A DNA stretch of 64,000 nt, taken from assembly GCF_000312545.1 (NCBI RefSeq), contig NZ_HE997542.1, positions 158,095-222,094 of the forward strand. The letters run 5' to 3'. The translations under genes and the position numbers were made by a program. Position 1 is the first letter of the stretch; every line of letters begins with the position of its first letter. This stretch comes from Bartonella senegalensis OS02 (GTDB lineage Bacteria; Pseudomonadota; Alphaproteobacteria; Rhizobiales; Rhizobiaceae). Of the stretch, positions 11,187 through 21,597 are shown piece by piece. Below the pieces are notes generated by a model. It saw nothing but the letters and a program-made list of their open reading frames with translations. It was not told where the DNA came from and made no database searches.

Positions 11187-12863
11187 ATGGTTGCAGCCAA
11201 CAAAGGTGAGTTTGTTTTTTTACCTTTAGGAGGGGTAGGTGAAATAGGGATGAATCTTGCTGCTTATGGATTTGGTCCCCAAAATCTTCGTGAATGGTTG
11301 CTTGTTGATATGGGAGTTAGTTTTGCTGGTCCTGAATTACCAGGAGCAGATCTTATTCTGCCTGATATTCGTTTTCTAGAAAGTGAAAAGCATAATGTGC
11401 GTGGTCTTGTTTTGACACATGCTCATGAAGACCATTATGGTGCTGTTCTTGATTTATGGCCAAAACTTAATGTTCCACTTTACTGTACACCTTTTACAGC
11501 AGGGTTATTGGAGAGTAAAAAGCAAGCAGATTTTGGTTCTCATCAAATTTCATGCAATATTTTTCAAGTTGGTGATTGTTTTCAAGTTGGTTCTTTTGCA
11601 ATAGAAGCGATAGCCGTTAATCATTCAATTCCTGAATCTGTATCCTTGGCAATTACAACATCCTTAGGCACTGTGATTCATACTGGCGATTGGAAAATTG
11701 ATCCTACCCCCTCATTTGGGGCTGTAACGGATGAGAAACGCTTTCGTGCTTTAGGAAAAAAAGGTGTCTTAGCGCTGCTTTGTGATTCTACGAATGCTTG
11801 TCGAGATGGTATATCAGCATCAGAGCAGCAAGTTCAGAAAAACCTCTCTGAAATTATGGCAAAAGCTGAAGGGCGGGTTGCACTTGCAACTTTTGCATCT
11901 AATGTTGGTCGGATACGTTCAATTGCTCTTGCAGCTGAATCTGTTGGGCGCCAAGTTCTTGTCGTTGGGCGCTCTCTTAAGCGGAGTGTTATGGTTGCAA
12001 GGGAGCTTGGTTATATGGATGGTTTGGCGCCATTTGTTTCGGAAGATGATTATTGTTACATCCCGCGAAAAGAAATTGTTTTAATTGTAACAGGTAGCCA
12101 AGGCGAGTCTCGTGCTGCTTTGGCTAAACTTTCGCGAAATGAAATGAGAAATCTTCAACTTTCTGCTGGTGATACCGTTATTTATTCTTCACGCAATATT
12201 CCAGGAAATGAAAAATCTATTCTTGAGATACAAAATCGTTTCATTGATATGGGAATTAAAACAATTACGAATGAAGATGCTCTTGTTCATGTTTCAGGTC
12301 ATCCTCGTCGTTTAGAACTTTTACAGATGTATGATTGGGTAAAACCACAGATACTTGTTCCTGTACATGGTGAGGCAATGCACCTTGTTGCTCAAGCAGA
12401 TTTAGCATGTCAAGCAGGTATAAAGATGGTCGCCGATATTAGAAATGGTCATATGCTGCGCCTTGCGCCAAAACCTGTAGAAGTTATTGATCAAGTTCCT
12501 GTTGGTCGGATTTATAAAGATGGTTGCCTTATTGGTGATGAAGATGAGTTAGGGATTCGGGAGCGTCGCAAATTAAGTTATGCGGGTTATGTTGCTGTTT
12601 CTCTCCAAATGAATAGTAAACATGATTTACAGGGTGATATTGGTTTGACAACATCCGGTTTACCTGAAATTAATGGAAAGGGAGAAAGCTTAAAAGATAT
12701 TCTTTTAGATGTGGTCGAAAATACTATCTATAATATTCCACGTGTTAAACGAAAGGATAATGAACTCATTCGGGAAGCAACACGGCGCGCAGTAAGAGCA
12801 GCCGTTAATGAGGCTTGGCAAAAAAAGCCTCTCTGTACAGTTTTTTTACATCGGTCAAAATAA
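11187..12863 (+). CDS. rnj: Ribonuclease J family protein
   Basis: Metallo-beta-lactamase/beta-CASP ribonuclease, 558 residues, combining 5'-3' exonuclease and endonuclease activity in mRNA turnover and rRNA maturation. The metal site THAHEDHYGA is near residue 75, GDWKIDPTP supplies the next ligand, and beta-CASP motifs include CDSTNA, TFASNVGRI and VHVSGHPRR with a later VPVHGE. Start choice: AAGGAG (11175-11180) abuts an upstream ATG at 11181, leaving no spacing, but stands 6 bases from ATG 11187, which is therefore preferred. Many alphaproteobacteria encode both RNase J and RNase E; this window also carries rne. Confidence 0.94.
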   Translation: MVAANKGEFVFLPLGGVGEIGMNLAAYGFGPQNLREWLLVDMGVSFAGPELPGADLILPDIRFLESEKHNVRGLVLTHAHEDHYGAVLDLWPKLNVPLYCTPFTAGLLESKKQADFGSHQISCNIFQVGDCFQVGSFAIEAIAVNHSIPESVSLAITTSLGTVIHTGDWKIDPTPSFGAVTDEKRFRALGKKGVLALLCDSTNACRDGISASEQQVQKNLSEIMAKAEGRVALATFASNVGRIRSIALAAESVGRQVLVVGRSLKRSVMVARELGYMDGLAPFVSEDDYCYIPRKEIVLIVTGSQGESRAALAKLSRNEMRNLQLSAGDTVIYSSRNIPGNEKSILEIQNRFIDMGIKTITNEDALVHVSGHPRRLELLQMYDWVKPQILVPVHGEAMHLVAQADLACQAGIKMVADIRNGHMLRLAPKPVEVIDQVPVGRIYKDGCLIGDEDELGIRERRKLSYAGYVAVSLQMNSKHDLQGDIGLTTSGLPEINGKGESLKDILLDVVENTIYNIPRVKRKDNELIREATRRAVRAAVNEAWQKKPLCTVFLHRSK

Positions 12864-13083
12864 AATATTTTAATATTACGTATTTCTTTTTAATGAAAAA
12901 AACAAAGAAGAAAATTATCACAGCATTTTATCGCTCAAAATAAATCAGATAAAACGACAACACATAAATTTTTTAATAACAAGATCGTTATGTTTGCAAG
13001 CATTCAGAATATAGCTATAGATGAGTGTAGGGTATATTAAAGTTGTTCCAATATAATAGGCTTAATGAGGAGTTAAATTATTA
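12864..13083. other. rnj-proS spacer
   Basis: A 220-base gap without a credible gene. Many free-living Rhizobiales have a methylmalonyl-CoA epimerase gene and a small DUF1467 membrane protein at this place; neither is detectable here. A TATAAT hexamer near 13054 and a GAGGAG Shine-Dalgarno before proS suggest that proS has its own promoter. An A/T-only imperfect hairpin soon after the rnj stop could be a weak terminator. Confidence 0.4.
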
Positions 13084-14409
13084 ATGCGTCTTTCTCAATA
13101 TTTCCTTCCAGTTTTAAAAGAAAATCCTAAGGAAGCAGAGATTGTTTCTCATCGCCTCATGTTACGTGCAGGTATGATTCGTCAGCAAACATCAGGGATT
13201 TATTCTTGGCTTCCTTTGGGTAAAAAAGTGCTTGATAAAGTTTGTAAAATTATTCGTGAGGAGCAAGAACGCGCCGGTGCTATAGAAATATTAATGCCTA
13301 CAATTCAATCTGCAGATTTGTGGCGTGAAAGTGGTCGTTATGATGATTATGGTTTGGAAATGCTCCGCATTAAAGATCGTCAAAAACGCGATTTACTTTA
13401 TGGTCCAACCAACGAAGAGATGGTAACAGATATTTTCCGTTCCTATATTCATTCTTATAAAGATCTTCCGCTTAATTTGTACCAAATTCAATGGAAGTTT
13501 CGTGATGAAATCCGTCCACGTTTTGGTGTAATGCGCTCACGCGAATTTTTAATGAAAGATGCTTATTCTTTCGATCTTGATTATGAAGGCTCTAAAATAT
13601 CTTATAATCGTATGTTTGTTGCTTATTTACGCACTTTTTCTTGTCTTGGTTTAAAAGCAATACCTATGCGTGCTGATACAGGTCCAATTGGTGGTGAACT
13701 CAGTCATGAATTTATTATTTTGGCTGAAACAGGAGAGAGCACTCTATTCTGTGATAGACAATTTCTTGAACTTACGGTTCCAGACAGTTCAATCAATTTT
13801 AGTGATAAAGCTGTTTTAGCCAATATCGTTAAACAGTGGACCTCTTTCTATGCAGCAACAGAGGAAATGCACGATGAGGAAGAGTGGGTTCAGGTTTCTG
13901 CTCATAATCGTCTATCAGCCCGTGGCATTGAAGTAGGACATATTTTCCACTTTGGGACAAAATATTCTGCACCAATGGGAGCAAAAGTTATGGGACAAGA
14001 TGGAAAAGAGCATGTGGTGTCTATGGGATCTTATGGTATTGGTCCTTCGCGTCTTGTGGCCGCAATTATTGAAGCTTCTCATGATGAAAATGGTATTATT
14101 TGGCCAAAGTCGATAGCACCGTTCGATTTTGGTATTATCAATATGAAACCGGATGATGAAAAATGTACGCAAACCTGTGAGATTCTTTATAAGGGCTTTA
14201 AAAATGCTGGTTTTGATCCATTATTAGATGACAGAAATGAACGTCCTGGATCAAAATTTGCAACTATGGATTTGATTGGCTTGCCGACACAAATCATTGT
14301 TGGACCTAAAAGTCTTGCACAAAATGAGGTTGAAGTTAAAGATCGAAAAACGGATGTTAAAAAATTTCTAACGGTTGAAAATGTACTCAACCAATTTTCT
14401 GTAATTTGA
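13084..14409 (+). CDS. proS: Proline--tRNA ligase (short, alphaproteobacterial type)
   Basis: Class II aminoacyl-tRNA synthetase that charges tRNA-Pro; 441 residues, the shortened form that lacks the large YbaK-like editing insertion. Motif 2 appears as [26 protein letters not shown] (quoted in part: [14 protein letters not shown]), motif 3 as [10 protein letters not shown], and the C-terminal anticodon-binding domain begins near residue 345. ATG 13084 is preceded by GAGGAG at a 10-base spacing. The lolC frame opens across its stop, and the lolC ATG follows 11 bases later, so the three genes proS-lolC-lolD probably form one transcript. Confidence 0.96.
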   Translation: MRLSQYFLPVLKENPKEAEIVSHRLMLRAGMIRQQTSGIYSWLPLGKKVLDKVCKIIREEQERAGAIEILMPTIQSADLWRESGRYDDYGLEMLRIKDRQKRDLLYGPTNEEMVTDIFRSYIHSYKDLPLNLYQIQWKFRDEIRPRFGVMRSREFLMKDAYSFDLDYEGSKISYNRMFVAYLRTFSCLGLKAIPMRADTGPIGGELSHEFIILAETGESTLFCDRQFLELTVPDSSINFSDKAVLANIVKQWTSFYAATEEMHDEEEWVQVSAHNRLSARGIEVGHIFHFGTKYSAPMGAKVMGQDGKEHVVSMGSYGIGPSRLVAAIIEASHDENGIIWPKSIAPFDFGIINMKPDDEKCTQTCEILYKGFKNAGFDPLLDDRNERPGSKFATMDLIGLPTQIIVGPKSLAQNEVEVKDRKTDVKKFLTVENVLNQFSVI

Positions 14410-14420
14410 TAGGCAGTGTT

Positions 14421-15689
14421 ATGAAGTGGTTGGGGAGTAAGTGGTTTTCGTCTTATGAATGGATGATTGCTTTTCGTTATATGATTCCTAATAAAAAACA
14501 CGTCGTTGCCTCTGTTATTTCAATTATTTCTCTGGTGGGAATTATGTTAGGGGTTTTTGCTCTTGTTGTTGTTATGGCAGTCATGAATGGTTTTCGTATA
14601 GAGCTTCTCAACCGTATTCTTGGTATGAATGGGCACCTTATTGTTCAAACAATTAATTCTGGTTTTCCCAATTATAATACTCTTATTCCTTCTATAGAAT
14701 CTGTCAATGGTGTTAAATTTGCATTGCCTGTTATTGAGGGGCAAGCGCTTGTGCAGGGTGAACTTCAGGGAGGATCTGGTGCTTTAGTGCGCGGTATGCG
14801 CAAACAAGATTTAGAAAAGCTTAAAACAGTTTCGGAAAATATTAAATTAGGATCGCTTGCTCAGTTTGATCAAGAAGAAGGTATAGCAATTGGAAGTGGT
14901 TTGGCAGAAAAATTAGGTCTTACAATTGGGAATGATCTTCGTATCATTACTCCAGATGGTGATGCGACCCCTTTTGGAGTTACACCACGTGTTAAAGCTT
15001 ATAAAGTGGTTGCTATTTTTGAAGTTGGTATGTCTGAATATGATTCAATATTCGTTTTTATGCCTCTTCATGAAGCACAAATGTTTTTTAATTTGGGAAA
15101 TAAGGTTCAGTCTTTAGAGTTATTTCTGAATGATCCTGATGGCGTTGATCGAATAAAACCAATCGTAGAGAAAGCTATTGATCAACAGGTCTATTTAATT
15201 GATTGGCGTACACGCAATCAGGCTTTTTTTTCAGCCTTACAGATTGAACGGAATGTTATGTTTTTCATTCTTTCTCTTATTGTCCTTGTTGCTGCTTTGA
15301 ATATTATTTCCGGACTGATTATGCTTGTAAAAGATAAAAGCCATGATATCGCAATTTTGCGTACGATGGGTGCACAAAAAAATGCGATTCTGCGCATATT
15401 TATCGTCACTGGTATGATGATTGGATTGATTGGAACACTCTTGGGCTTAATTTTGGGTGTTATAGCGACCGCGAATATCAATCATATTCAAGATTTTATA
15501 TCTTGGTTATTTAATGTCGATGTTTTTAATCCTCAACTTTATTTTTTAACAAAATTGCCTGCACAAATTGAGTGGGGGCAGACCTTTATGGTTGCTGTAA
15601 TGGCTTTATTGTTGTCATTCCTTGCTGCTCTTATTCCGGCGTGGCGCGCTGCCAAGCTAGATCCCGTACAAGCTTTGAGGTATGAATAA
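14421..15689 (+). CDS. lolC: Lipoprotein-releasing system permease LolC/E
   Basis: Inner-membrane component of the LolCDE ABC exporter that extracts outer-membrane lipoproteins for LolA; 422 residues. The topology is as expected: an N-terminal helix after [11 protein letters not shown], a periplasmic MacB-like domain of about 220 residues, then three C-terminal helices of the FtsX fold ending in the conserved [21 protein letters not shown]. As in most alphaproteobacteria, a single permease presumably works as a homodimer in place of LolC plus LolE. I start it at ATG 14421 rather than the in-frame TTG inside the proS stop region. It overlaps lolD by one base (TAATG). Confidence 0.95.
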   Translation: MKWLGSKWFSSYEWMIAFRYMIPNKKHVVASVISIISLVGIMLGVFALVVVMAVMNGFRIELLNRILGMNGHLIVQTINSGFPNYNTLIPSIESVNGVKFALPVIEGQALVQGELQGGSGALVRGMRKQDLEKLKTVSENIKLGSLAQFDQEEGIAIGSGLAEKLGLTIGNDLRIITPDGDATPFGVTPRVKAYKVVAIFEVGMSEYDSIFVFMPLHEAQMFFNLGNKVQSLELFLNDPDGVDRIKPIVEKAIDQQVYLIDWRTRNQAFFSALQIERNVMFFILSLIVLVAALNIISGLIMLVKDKSHDIAILRTMGAQKNAILRIFIVTGMMIGLIGTLLGLILGVIATANINHIQDFISWLFNVDVFNPQLYFLTKLPAQIEWGQTFMVAVMALLLSFLAALIPAWRAAKLDPVQALRYE

Positions 15690-16369
15690 TGACAGCTATT
15701 TTAGAGCTTGTAGAGATTGAACGCCATTTTTTGGGGGGAAATAAACCTCTTATTATTTTGGATAAAGCGAATTTTGTCCTTAATCGTGGGGAACTTGTAG
15801 CACTTGTAGCACCCTCTGGTGCTGGAAAATCAACACTTCTTCATATTGCTGGATTATTGGAAAAACCAACTGCTGGTGATGTGGTTTTACGGGGTGTTTC
15901 TTGTGCAAAACGCTCTGATAATGAGAGAACGGCTATAAGACGCAATGACATTGGTTTTGTCTATCAGTTTCATCATTTGCTTCCAGAATTTACAGCTTTA
16001 GAAAATGTTATGATACCGCAAATGATAGCAGGATTTAAAAAATCCATAGCAAGAGATCGTGCACTTAAATTATTAACATATCTGCGTGTTTCTCATCGCG
16101 CTAATCATCGTCCCTCTGAATTATCCGGTGGTGAGCAACAACGTGTTGCTATTGCGCGTGCAGTGGCAAATGGTCCTTCGGTTCTTTTAGCGGATGAGCC
16201 TACAGGGAATCTCGATCCTGTAACTTCCGCTTATGTCTTCCAAGCTTTATCTGCACTTGTTCGTCAAGCTGGTCTTTCTGCTCTTATTGCAACACATAAT
16301 TACGCTTTGGCTAAACAAATGCATCGTCGTATTACACTTAAGGAACAAAAGATTGTTGAACTTCCTTAG
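15689..16369 (+). CDS. lolD: Lipoprotein-releasing system ATP-binding protein LolD
   Basis: ATPase subunit of the LolCDE lipoprotein exporter, 226 residues. Complete ABC motifs: Walker [11 protein letters not shown]-loop [11 protein letters not shown] (the LolD/MacB-type loop), signature [14 protein letters not shown], Walker [12 protein letters not shown] and switch His in ATHNYA. The start codon overlaps the lolC stop, implying coupled translation and fixed stoichiometry. The Walker A leads with APSG where most relatives have GPSG, a minor change before the P-loop glycines. Confidence 0.96.
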   Translation: MTAILELVEIERHFLGGNKPLIILDKANFVLNRGELVALVAPSGAGKSTLLHIAGLLEKPTAGDVVLRGVSCAKRSDNERTAIRRNDIGFVYQFHHLLPEFTALENVMIPQMIAGFKKSIARDRALKLLTYLRVSHRANHRPSELSGGEQQRVAIARAVANGPSVLLADEPTGNLDPVTSAYVFQALSALVRQAGLSALIATHNYALAKQMHRRITLKEQKIVELP

Positions 16370-16444
16370 AGGTAATGTAAAAAATATTTCTAAAAATTGC
16401 CTATTCTATTCATACTACTTTCTACTTAATTCAAGGAGACTTTT

Positions 16445-16735
16445 ATGACAATTGTTGTCGTTGACGAAAATCAATTGGATGTGCGTCGTCGCCGATTGAT
16501 TTTTCGTGCATGGCATCGAGGTATTCGTGAAATGGATCTCATTTTGGGGCGGTATGTGGATGCGCATATCGGGGGAATGAGTGATAAAAAGGTTTCCGAA
16601 CTTGAGTATATTATGTCTTTTGAAGATCGTGATTTACTGACATGGATTACAGGAGAAATTTCACCACCATCTGAAGTTGATGGTCCGCTTTTTCGTGACA
16701 TTGTAAACTACCATGTTTGCGTAAATCTACATTGA
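16445..16735 (+). CDS. sdhE: FAD assembly factor SdhE (succinate dehydrogenase assembly factor 2 family)
   Basis: Small cytoplasmic protein of 96 residues that promotes covalent attachment of FAD to the flavoprotein subunit of succinate dehydrogenase. The family signature RGIREMD (the RGxxE motif that contacts SdhA) lies at about residues 24-30, followed by the usual five-helix pattern and the FEDRDLLTWITGE segment. ATG 16445 has a clear AAGGAG six bases upstream. It sits 4 bases before mfd, an arrangement conserved in Rhizobiales, and likely shares its transcript. Confidence 0.92.
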   Translation: MTIVVVDENQLDVRRRRLIFRAWHRGIREMDLILGRYVDAHIGGMSDKKVSELEYIMSFEDRDLLTWITGEISPPSEVDGPLFRDIVNYHVCVNLH

Positions 16736-16739
16736 TCCC

Positions 16740-19700
16740 ATGCCGATATTTAAAAAAATTGTCATTCCTCAGAATATTTCTGCTCACATGGTTTTTGATG
16801 GAATTACTGATGGATTTGAAGCTTTTGCTCTTGCTCAATTGAGTTCAACAATTGCACAAGACAAACCACTCGTCTATGTTGTTCGTGATAGCACAAAACT
16901 CACGCATTTACAGCAGGTTTTAAATTTTATTGAGCCCAATTTGCCTGTCCTTCAATTTCCTGCATGGGATTGCTTACCCTATGACCGTGTATCCCCTGGA
17001 ATTGCTGTTATGGCACGCCGGCTCTCAGCTTTGGTGCATATAGCGAATTTGCGTCAAAATCCACGTGCTGCAATTATATTAACAACAGCAAATGCGATTA
17101 TGCAAAAATTGCCTCCTCATGAAATGGTTGAGACACAGGTGTTTCATGCCCGTGTTGGACAGCCTACGAGCATGGAGCATTTAATTCAATTTTTAGAAAT
17201 CAATGGTTTTGAGCGTGTTACGGTTGTCCGTGATGTTGGTGAATTTGCTGTGAGAGGAGGAATACTTGATATCTTTTCTCCTGTTGGTACAGAACCTTTA
17301 CGACTTGATTTTTTTGGGGATATCCTAGAAACTATTCGTGTATTTGATGCAGAAACACAAAGAACCACAAATAAAAAAACAGAACTTTTCTTACACTCAA
17401 TGAGTGAAGTCGTTCTTACAGCTGAGCGTATTAGCAGATTTAAAAGCAATTATATCCGTACATTTGGTGTATCACAAAAAAATAATATGCTCTATGAAGC
17501 TCTTTCTCAAGGGCGACGCTTTGCTGGTATGGAACATTGGCTTCCATTTTTTTATGAAAGGCTTGATACTTTTTTTGATCATTGTGGCACTGTACCAATA
17601 GTTTTTGAGCATCTCATAGAAGAAGTGCTCACCGAGCGCTATCGCCTTATTGAAGATTATTATGATGCGCGCAAAGAGAAAGAGCATGAAAATGAGAAAC
17701 AAAATCCTACTTCTTATCATCCAATAGAGCCTAGCCTTCTCTATTTAACACCAGAGCGTGTTTTAGAAATCGCACAACAATCGAGACAACGGATTGATTT
17801 CACACCTTTTCATGTTCCACAGACTTTGGAACAAACTGTTGTTCATGCGAATATTAAAGCTGGATATGATTTTGTAAAAGAGCGTAATGCTCAAGAGAAA
17901 AATGTTTTTTCAAGTGTTGTTCATCATATTGCTTCATTGCGTGCTGCTGGTAAAAAGGTGCTTTTAGCGGGGTGGAGTGAAGGGTCTCTTACGCGTTTGC
18001 TCCAGGTTCTTGATGAGCATGAATTGAAAAAAATAGATGTTGTAAAATCATTACAAACGGTGAGAGCAACACCACGTGATCATATAACAGCAGCTGTGAT
18101 AAGGATAGAGCACGGGTTTGAAGTCGAAGATTTTTCTATCATAACAGAGCAAGATATCCTTGGTGACCGATTCATAAGATCGCCCAAAAAGCGTACACAC
18201 AATAAGAATTTTATTTCTGAAATTGCAGCTTTAAATTCTGGTGATATCGTTGTGCATATCGATCATGGTATTGGACAATTTGTTGGTCTTAAAACCATCA
18301 CGACAACTGGAATTTTAAGAGATTGTCTTCAAATTAACTATGCTGGTGGTGACCGTCTCTTTTTACCTGTTGAAAATATTGAACTTCTTTCACGTTATGG
18401 ATCGGAGGGAACAGAGGTTACGTTAGATAAGTTAGGTGGAGTTGCTTGGCAAGCAAGAAAAACACGACTTAAAAAACATTTATTGAACATGGCTGGCCAA
18501 TTAATTCGTATAGCTGCAGAGCGTGCCATGCGTTCTGCACCTGCTTTGGTTCCGCCAATTGGACCATTTGATGAGTTTGTTGCATGTTTTCCTTACGAAG
18601 AGACAGAAGATCAAATGAATGCCATTGATGCGGTTTTAGACGATTTAGCATCGGGTAAACCGATGGATCGTTTAATATGTGGTGACGTTGGCTTTGGAAA
18701 AACAGAAGTTGCTATTCGAAGCGCTTTTGTTGCAGCATTAAATGGATATCAGGTTGCTGTTGTTGTACCAACGACTTTGCTTTCACGGCAACATTACAAA
18801 ACTTTTATTTCACGTTTTCAAGGCTTACCGGTTAAAATTGCTCATGCTTCTAGGCTTGTAAAAACTAAGGAACTCGCAAAAGTTAAAAAGGGTCTTGCAG
18901 ATGGTACGATTGATATTGTCATTGGAACACATGCACTCTTAAGCGGTACAGTGAATTTTTTACGTTTAGGGCTTCTTATCATTGATGAAGAGCAACATTT
19001 TGGTGTAAAACACAAAGAGCGGTTAAAAGAACTTAAAAGTGATATTCATGTTCTTACACTTTCAGCAACACCGATACCACGCACTTTAGGACTTGCTTTA
19101 TCAGGGGTTCGTGAACTTTCATTGATCACAACTCCTCCTATTGATAGAATGGCGGTCCGTACCTTTATTGCACCATTTGATTCACTTGTTATACGCGAGA
19201 CATTGCTTCGAGAATATTACCGTGGTGGGCAAAGTTTTTATGTATGTCCTCGTGTTTCTGATCTTGGTTTTGTAGAAGAATATCTCAAAACGCATGTTCC
19301 TGAACTCAAATTCGTTGTGGCTCATGGGCAAATGCCAGCTGGACAACTTGATGATATTATGAATGCCTTTTATGAGGGGCAATATGATGTTCTGTTGTCA
19401 ACAACCATCATTGAATCAGGTCTTGATATTCCAACAGCCAATACATTAATCGTGCATCGCGCTGAGATGTTTGGCCTTGCTGCTCTCTACCAACTGCGTG
19501 GTAGGGTAGGGCGTTCAAAACAACGTGCTTACGCACTCTTTACATTTCCTTCTGGTAAAGTTTTAACTCCTGCTGCTGATCGTCGTCTTAAAGTTTTACA
19601 ATCTCTCGATAGCTTGGGAGCTGGTTTTCAATTGGCAAGCCACGATATGGATATTCGCGGTTCGGGCAATTTTTTAGGTGAAGAGCAATCGGGGCATATC

Positions 19701-20234
19701 AAAGAAGTTGGATTTGAGCTCTATCAAAAAATGCTTGAAGATGCCGTTGCTGAATTAAAAGATGGTAAGCAGAGTGAGGATAAACAATGGTCTCCTCAAA
19801 TTTCACTTGGTATAACAATAATGATACCTGAAAGTTTTGTACCTGATTTATCCTTACGTATGGGGCTTTATCGTCGTTTGACAGAACTTGACGGTTTAGA
19901 GCAAATTGATGAATTTGCAGCGGAATTAATTGATCGTTTTGGTGCTTTGCCACTTGAAGTTCAACATCTTCTTAAAGTCTTTTATATCAAAATATTATGC
20001 CGAAAAGCACATGTAGAAAAATTGGATACAGGACCTAAAGGGGTTGTTATACAATTTCGTAATAATTATTTTGCAAATAGTGTTGCTCTTGTTCAGTGGG
20101 TTGGAAAACAAGGTGCTATGGCTAAAATTCGACCAGACCAAACTATTGCTCTTATTCGTGAGTGGGCTACAGTGGAGGAAAGACTTGTTGGGACAGCAAC
20201 CATTATGACACAGCTTGTAGAAATGGCAGAATAA
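16740..20234 (+). CDS. mfd: Transcription-repair coupling factor Mfd
   Basis: DNA translocase that removes RNA polymerase stalled at lesions and recruits UvrA; 1164 residues, full length. Order of domains: UvrB-homology module (about 1-350, with AWDCLPYDR and GGILDIFSP), RNA-polymerase interaction domain around residue 510 (GDIVVHIDHGIGQFVGL), superfamily 2 helicase core from about 620 (Walker A CGDVGFGKTEVA, DEEQHFG, LSATPIPRTL, TTIIESGLDIP, QLRGRVGRS), and a TRCF C-terminal domain. The start 4 bases after sdhE gives the normal N terminus. No lesion or truncation seen. Confidence 0.97.
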   Translation: MPIFKKIVIPQNISAHMVFDGITDGFEAFALAQLSSTIAQDKPLVYVVRDSTKLTHLQQVLNFIEPNLPVLQFPAWDCLPYDRVSPGIAVMARRLSALVHIANLRQNPRAAIILTTANAIMQKLPPHEMVETQVFHARVGQPTSMEHLIQFLEINGFERVTVVRDVGEFAVRGGILDIFSPVGTEPLRLDFFGDILETIRVFDAETQRTTNKKTELFLHSMSEVVLTAERISRFKSNYIRTFGVSQKNNMLYEALSQGRRFAGMEHWLPFFYERLDTFFDHCGTVPIVFEHLIEEVLTERYRLIEDYYDARKEKEHENEKQNPTSYHPIEPSLLYLTPERVLEIAQQSRQRIDFTPFHVPQTLEQTVVHANIKAGYDFVKERNAQEKNVFSSVVHHIASLRAAGKKVLLAGWSEGSLTRLLQVLDEHELKKIDVVKSLQTVRATPRDHITAAVIRIEHGFEVEDFSIITEQDILGDRFIRSPKKRTHNKNFISEIAALNSGDIVVHIDHGIGQFVGLKTITTTGILRDCLQINYAGGDRLFLPVENIELLSRYGSEGTEVTLDKLGGVAWQARKTRLKKHLLNMAGQLIRIAAERAMRSAPALVPPIGPFDEFVACFPYEETEDQMNAIDAVLDDLASGKPMDRLICGDVGFGKTEVAIRSAFVAALNGYQVAVVVPTTLLSRQHYKTFISRFQGLPVKIAHASRLVKTKELAKVKKGLADGTIDIVIGTHALLSGTVNFLRLGLLIIDEEQHFGVKHKERLKELKSDIHVLTLSATPIPRTLGLALSGVRELSLITTPPIDRMAVRTFIAPFDSLVIRETLLREYYRGGQSFYVCPRVSDLGFVEEYLKTHVPELKFVVAHGQMPAGQLDDIMNAFYEGQYDVLLSTTIIESGLDIPTANTLIVHRAEMFGLAALYQLRGRVGRSKQRAYALFTFPSGKVLTPAADRRLKVLQSLDSLGAGFQLASHDMDIRGSGNFLGEEQSGHIKEVGFELYQKMLEDAVAELKDGKQSEDKQWSPQISLGITIMIPESFVPDLSLRMGLYRRLTELDGLEQIDEFAAELIDRFGALPLEVQHLLKVFYIKILCRKAHVEKLDTGPKGVVIQFRNNYFANSVALVQWVGKQGAMAKIRPDQTIALIREWATVEERLVGTATIMTQLVEMAE

Positions 20235-20473
20235 CACCCTGTTTAGAAGATTTTCTATTTTTGTGATAATTATCCGCTTACTTCTTAAAATTATTATATA
20301 AAAGGTCTTTATATTATCCAAAATAATTTTAGATTAACACATGTTGATATAATAAAAATTATCTTAAACAACAATAGCCATAAAATGCTAGATGTGATAG
20401 ATTCGTATGATTTTTCTTAAAAAAGAATGAAATGGTTTCTTCATTGCAAAATTATTCTTTATAGTCTTTTTAT

Positions 20474-21057
20474 TCACCAGTAGAATATATCGCGTAAAGC
20501 ACGCTTATGCTGAAGCTTTTTTAACAGAGTCATCATCTTTCTTATTTAACATTTGATGAAAAATGCAAGCGTCTTAAAAAAAGATTGCAGGCTATTGAAG
20601 AAAGGATAAAATTTATTGAAAATAATATTTGCTGATTTAACTCCTTCGCAAATACGTATCCATAATACAGAGCATGATAAACTTATACAAGAATAGCAGG
20701 ATCTTGATACGGAGCGTTATGAACTTAATTCAAAACTAGGTGATTTAGCGAAAGAAAAAAAGAGTTTGCATATAGAGCTCATAGAGCAAAGGAATATGGA
20801 GTAGGGGAGTATGAAGAGAAAATAAATAAAGTAAGAAGATATCTGAAATCTCGAAGCGCTTATGAATTAGGATTGAGTAGTGAAGAGGCTATTAACGATC
20901 GAGATATTGATGAAATAAAGACTTTGGTTGGAAAGAAAAAAATTTTAGTTGGGCAAAAGATGCGATTAATTTAATAGATCCAGATTTAATGAAGCATTTT
21001 AAAGAAATGATGGTGATTAGTGTTTCTGATTTTGAAAAAAAATCATCAATGATATAA
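20474..21057 (+). pseudogene. Degraded coiled-coil protein gene (unknown family)
   Basis: Pieces of coherent, charged, helical protein can be read in successive plus-strand frames, broken by frameshifts and stops. Around 20530-20625: DEKCKRLKKRLQAIEERIKF; then IFADLTPSQIRIHNTEHDKL followed by an in-frame TAG; then ERYELNSKLGDLAKEKKSL; then YEEKINKVRRYLKSRSAYEL and GLSSEEAINDRDIDEIKTLV; and after a frameshift near 20935, WAKDAINLIDPDLMKHFKEM ending at 21057. I count at least four lesions. The composition is coiled-coil-like. I do not recognise the family; a phage or plasmid-derived gene is one possibility but is unproven. It lies in a poorly conserved AT-rich gap between mfd and the peptide-binding protein gene. 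Confidence 0.5.
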
Positions 21058-21064
21058 GGTATAT

Positions 21065-21214
21065 ATGATAACGCGTCATCCTTCAAATGTAAAAAGTTCT
21101 CCTTTGTTGTGTAAGTCGATGAGAGAATTACATAATATAATGCTTCCAAATAAGCGAAAGAATATTATAAATCGTAAAGTTTCTCGTATTGAAGAGTGGT
21201 TCACTCAAAATTAA
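21065..21214 (+). CDS. Small ORF, 49 residues, probably the tail of the degraded locus
   Basis: An ATG-initiated frame begins 8 bases after the end of the broken coiled-coil gene and encodes a basic 49-residue peptide (starts MITRHPSNVKSSPLL, ends SRIEEWFTQN). No clear Shine-Dalgarno precedes it. It may be a small gene or, more likely, the displaced 3' end or downstream partner of the degraded gene. Function unknown. Confidence 0.25.
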   Translation: MITRHPSNVKSSPLLCKSMRELHNIMLPNKRKNIINRKVSRIEEWFTQN

Positions 21215-21597
21215 TTGTTTCATATTTTTGAATATATTCAAGTAGAAAGAATTTTTATTTTTTATATATAATAATTATTTTATAATCGCTATATTTTAAT
21301 AGATTCTATTTATATTATTTTATTTAAATTAATATTATTGATTAAATTATAAAAATAATTTTATTATTATAAATAAATCTATATTTTTATAAATCCATTT
21401 TATATTTATTATAGTCATTTTTATATAAGTATAATATAGTAAATTTATTAAACAAATCTAAAATTTAAATAGTAATTATAATAACTTATTTATTTTATAT
21501 TTCTAAAAATAAATCTCTATTTCATGAATATTTATTATTTTAGATAACATTATTTAAAATTAAGAAAAACTTAAAATGATTTTTGTTAAATTATTTT
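21215..21597. other. Extremely AT-rich spacer
   Basis: About 380 bases made almost wholly of A and T, with long A/T-only runs (for example 21261-21500). No gene, hairpin with G/C content or recognisable repeat unit stands out. The minus-strand solute-binding protein gene ends at its right edge without a classical terminator. Confidence 0.7.

Noticed and set aside
16233-16448. 71-codon plus-strand frame across the lolD 3' end
   Set aside because: Out of frame with lolD, mostly overlapping its conserved Walker B to H-loop region; a shadow frame.
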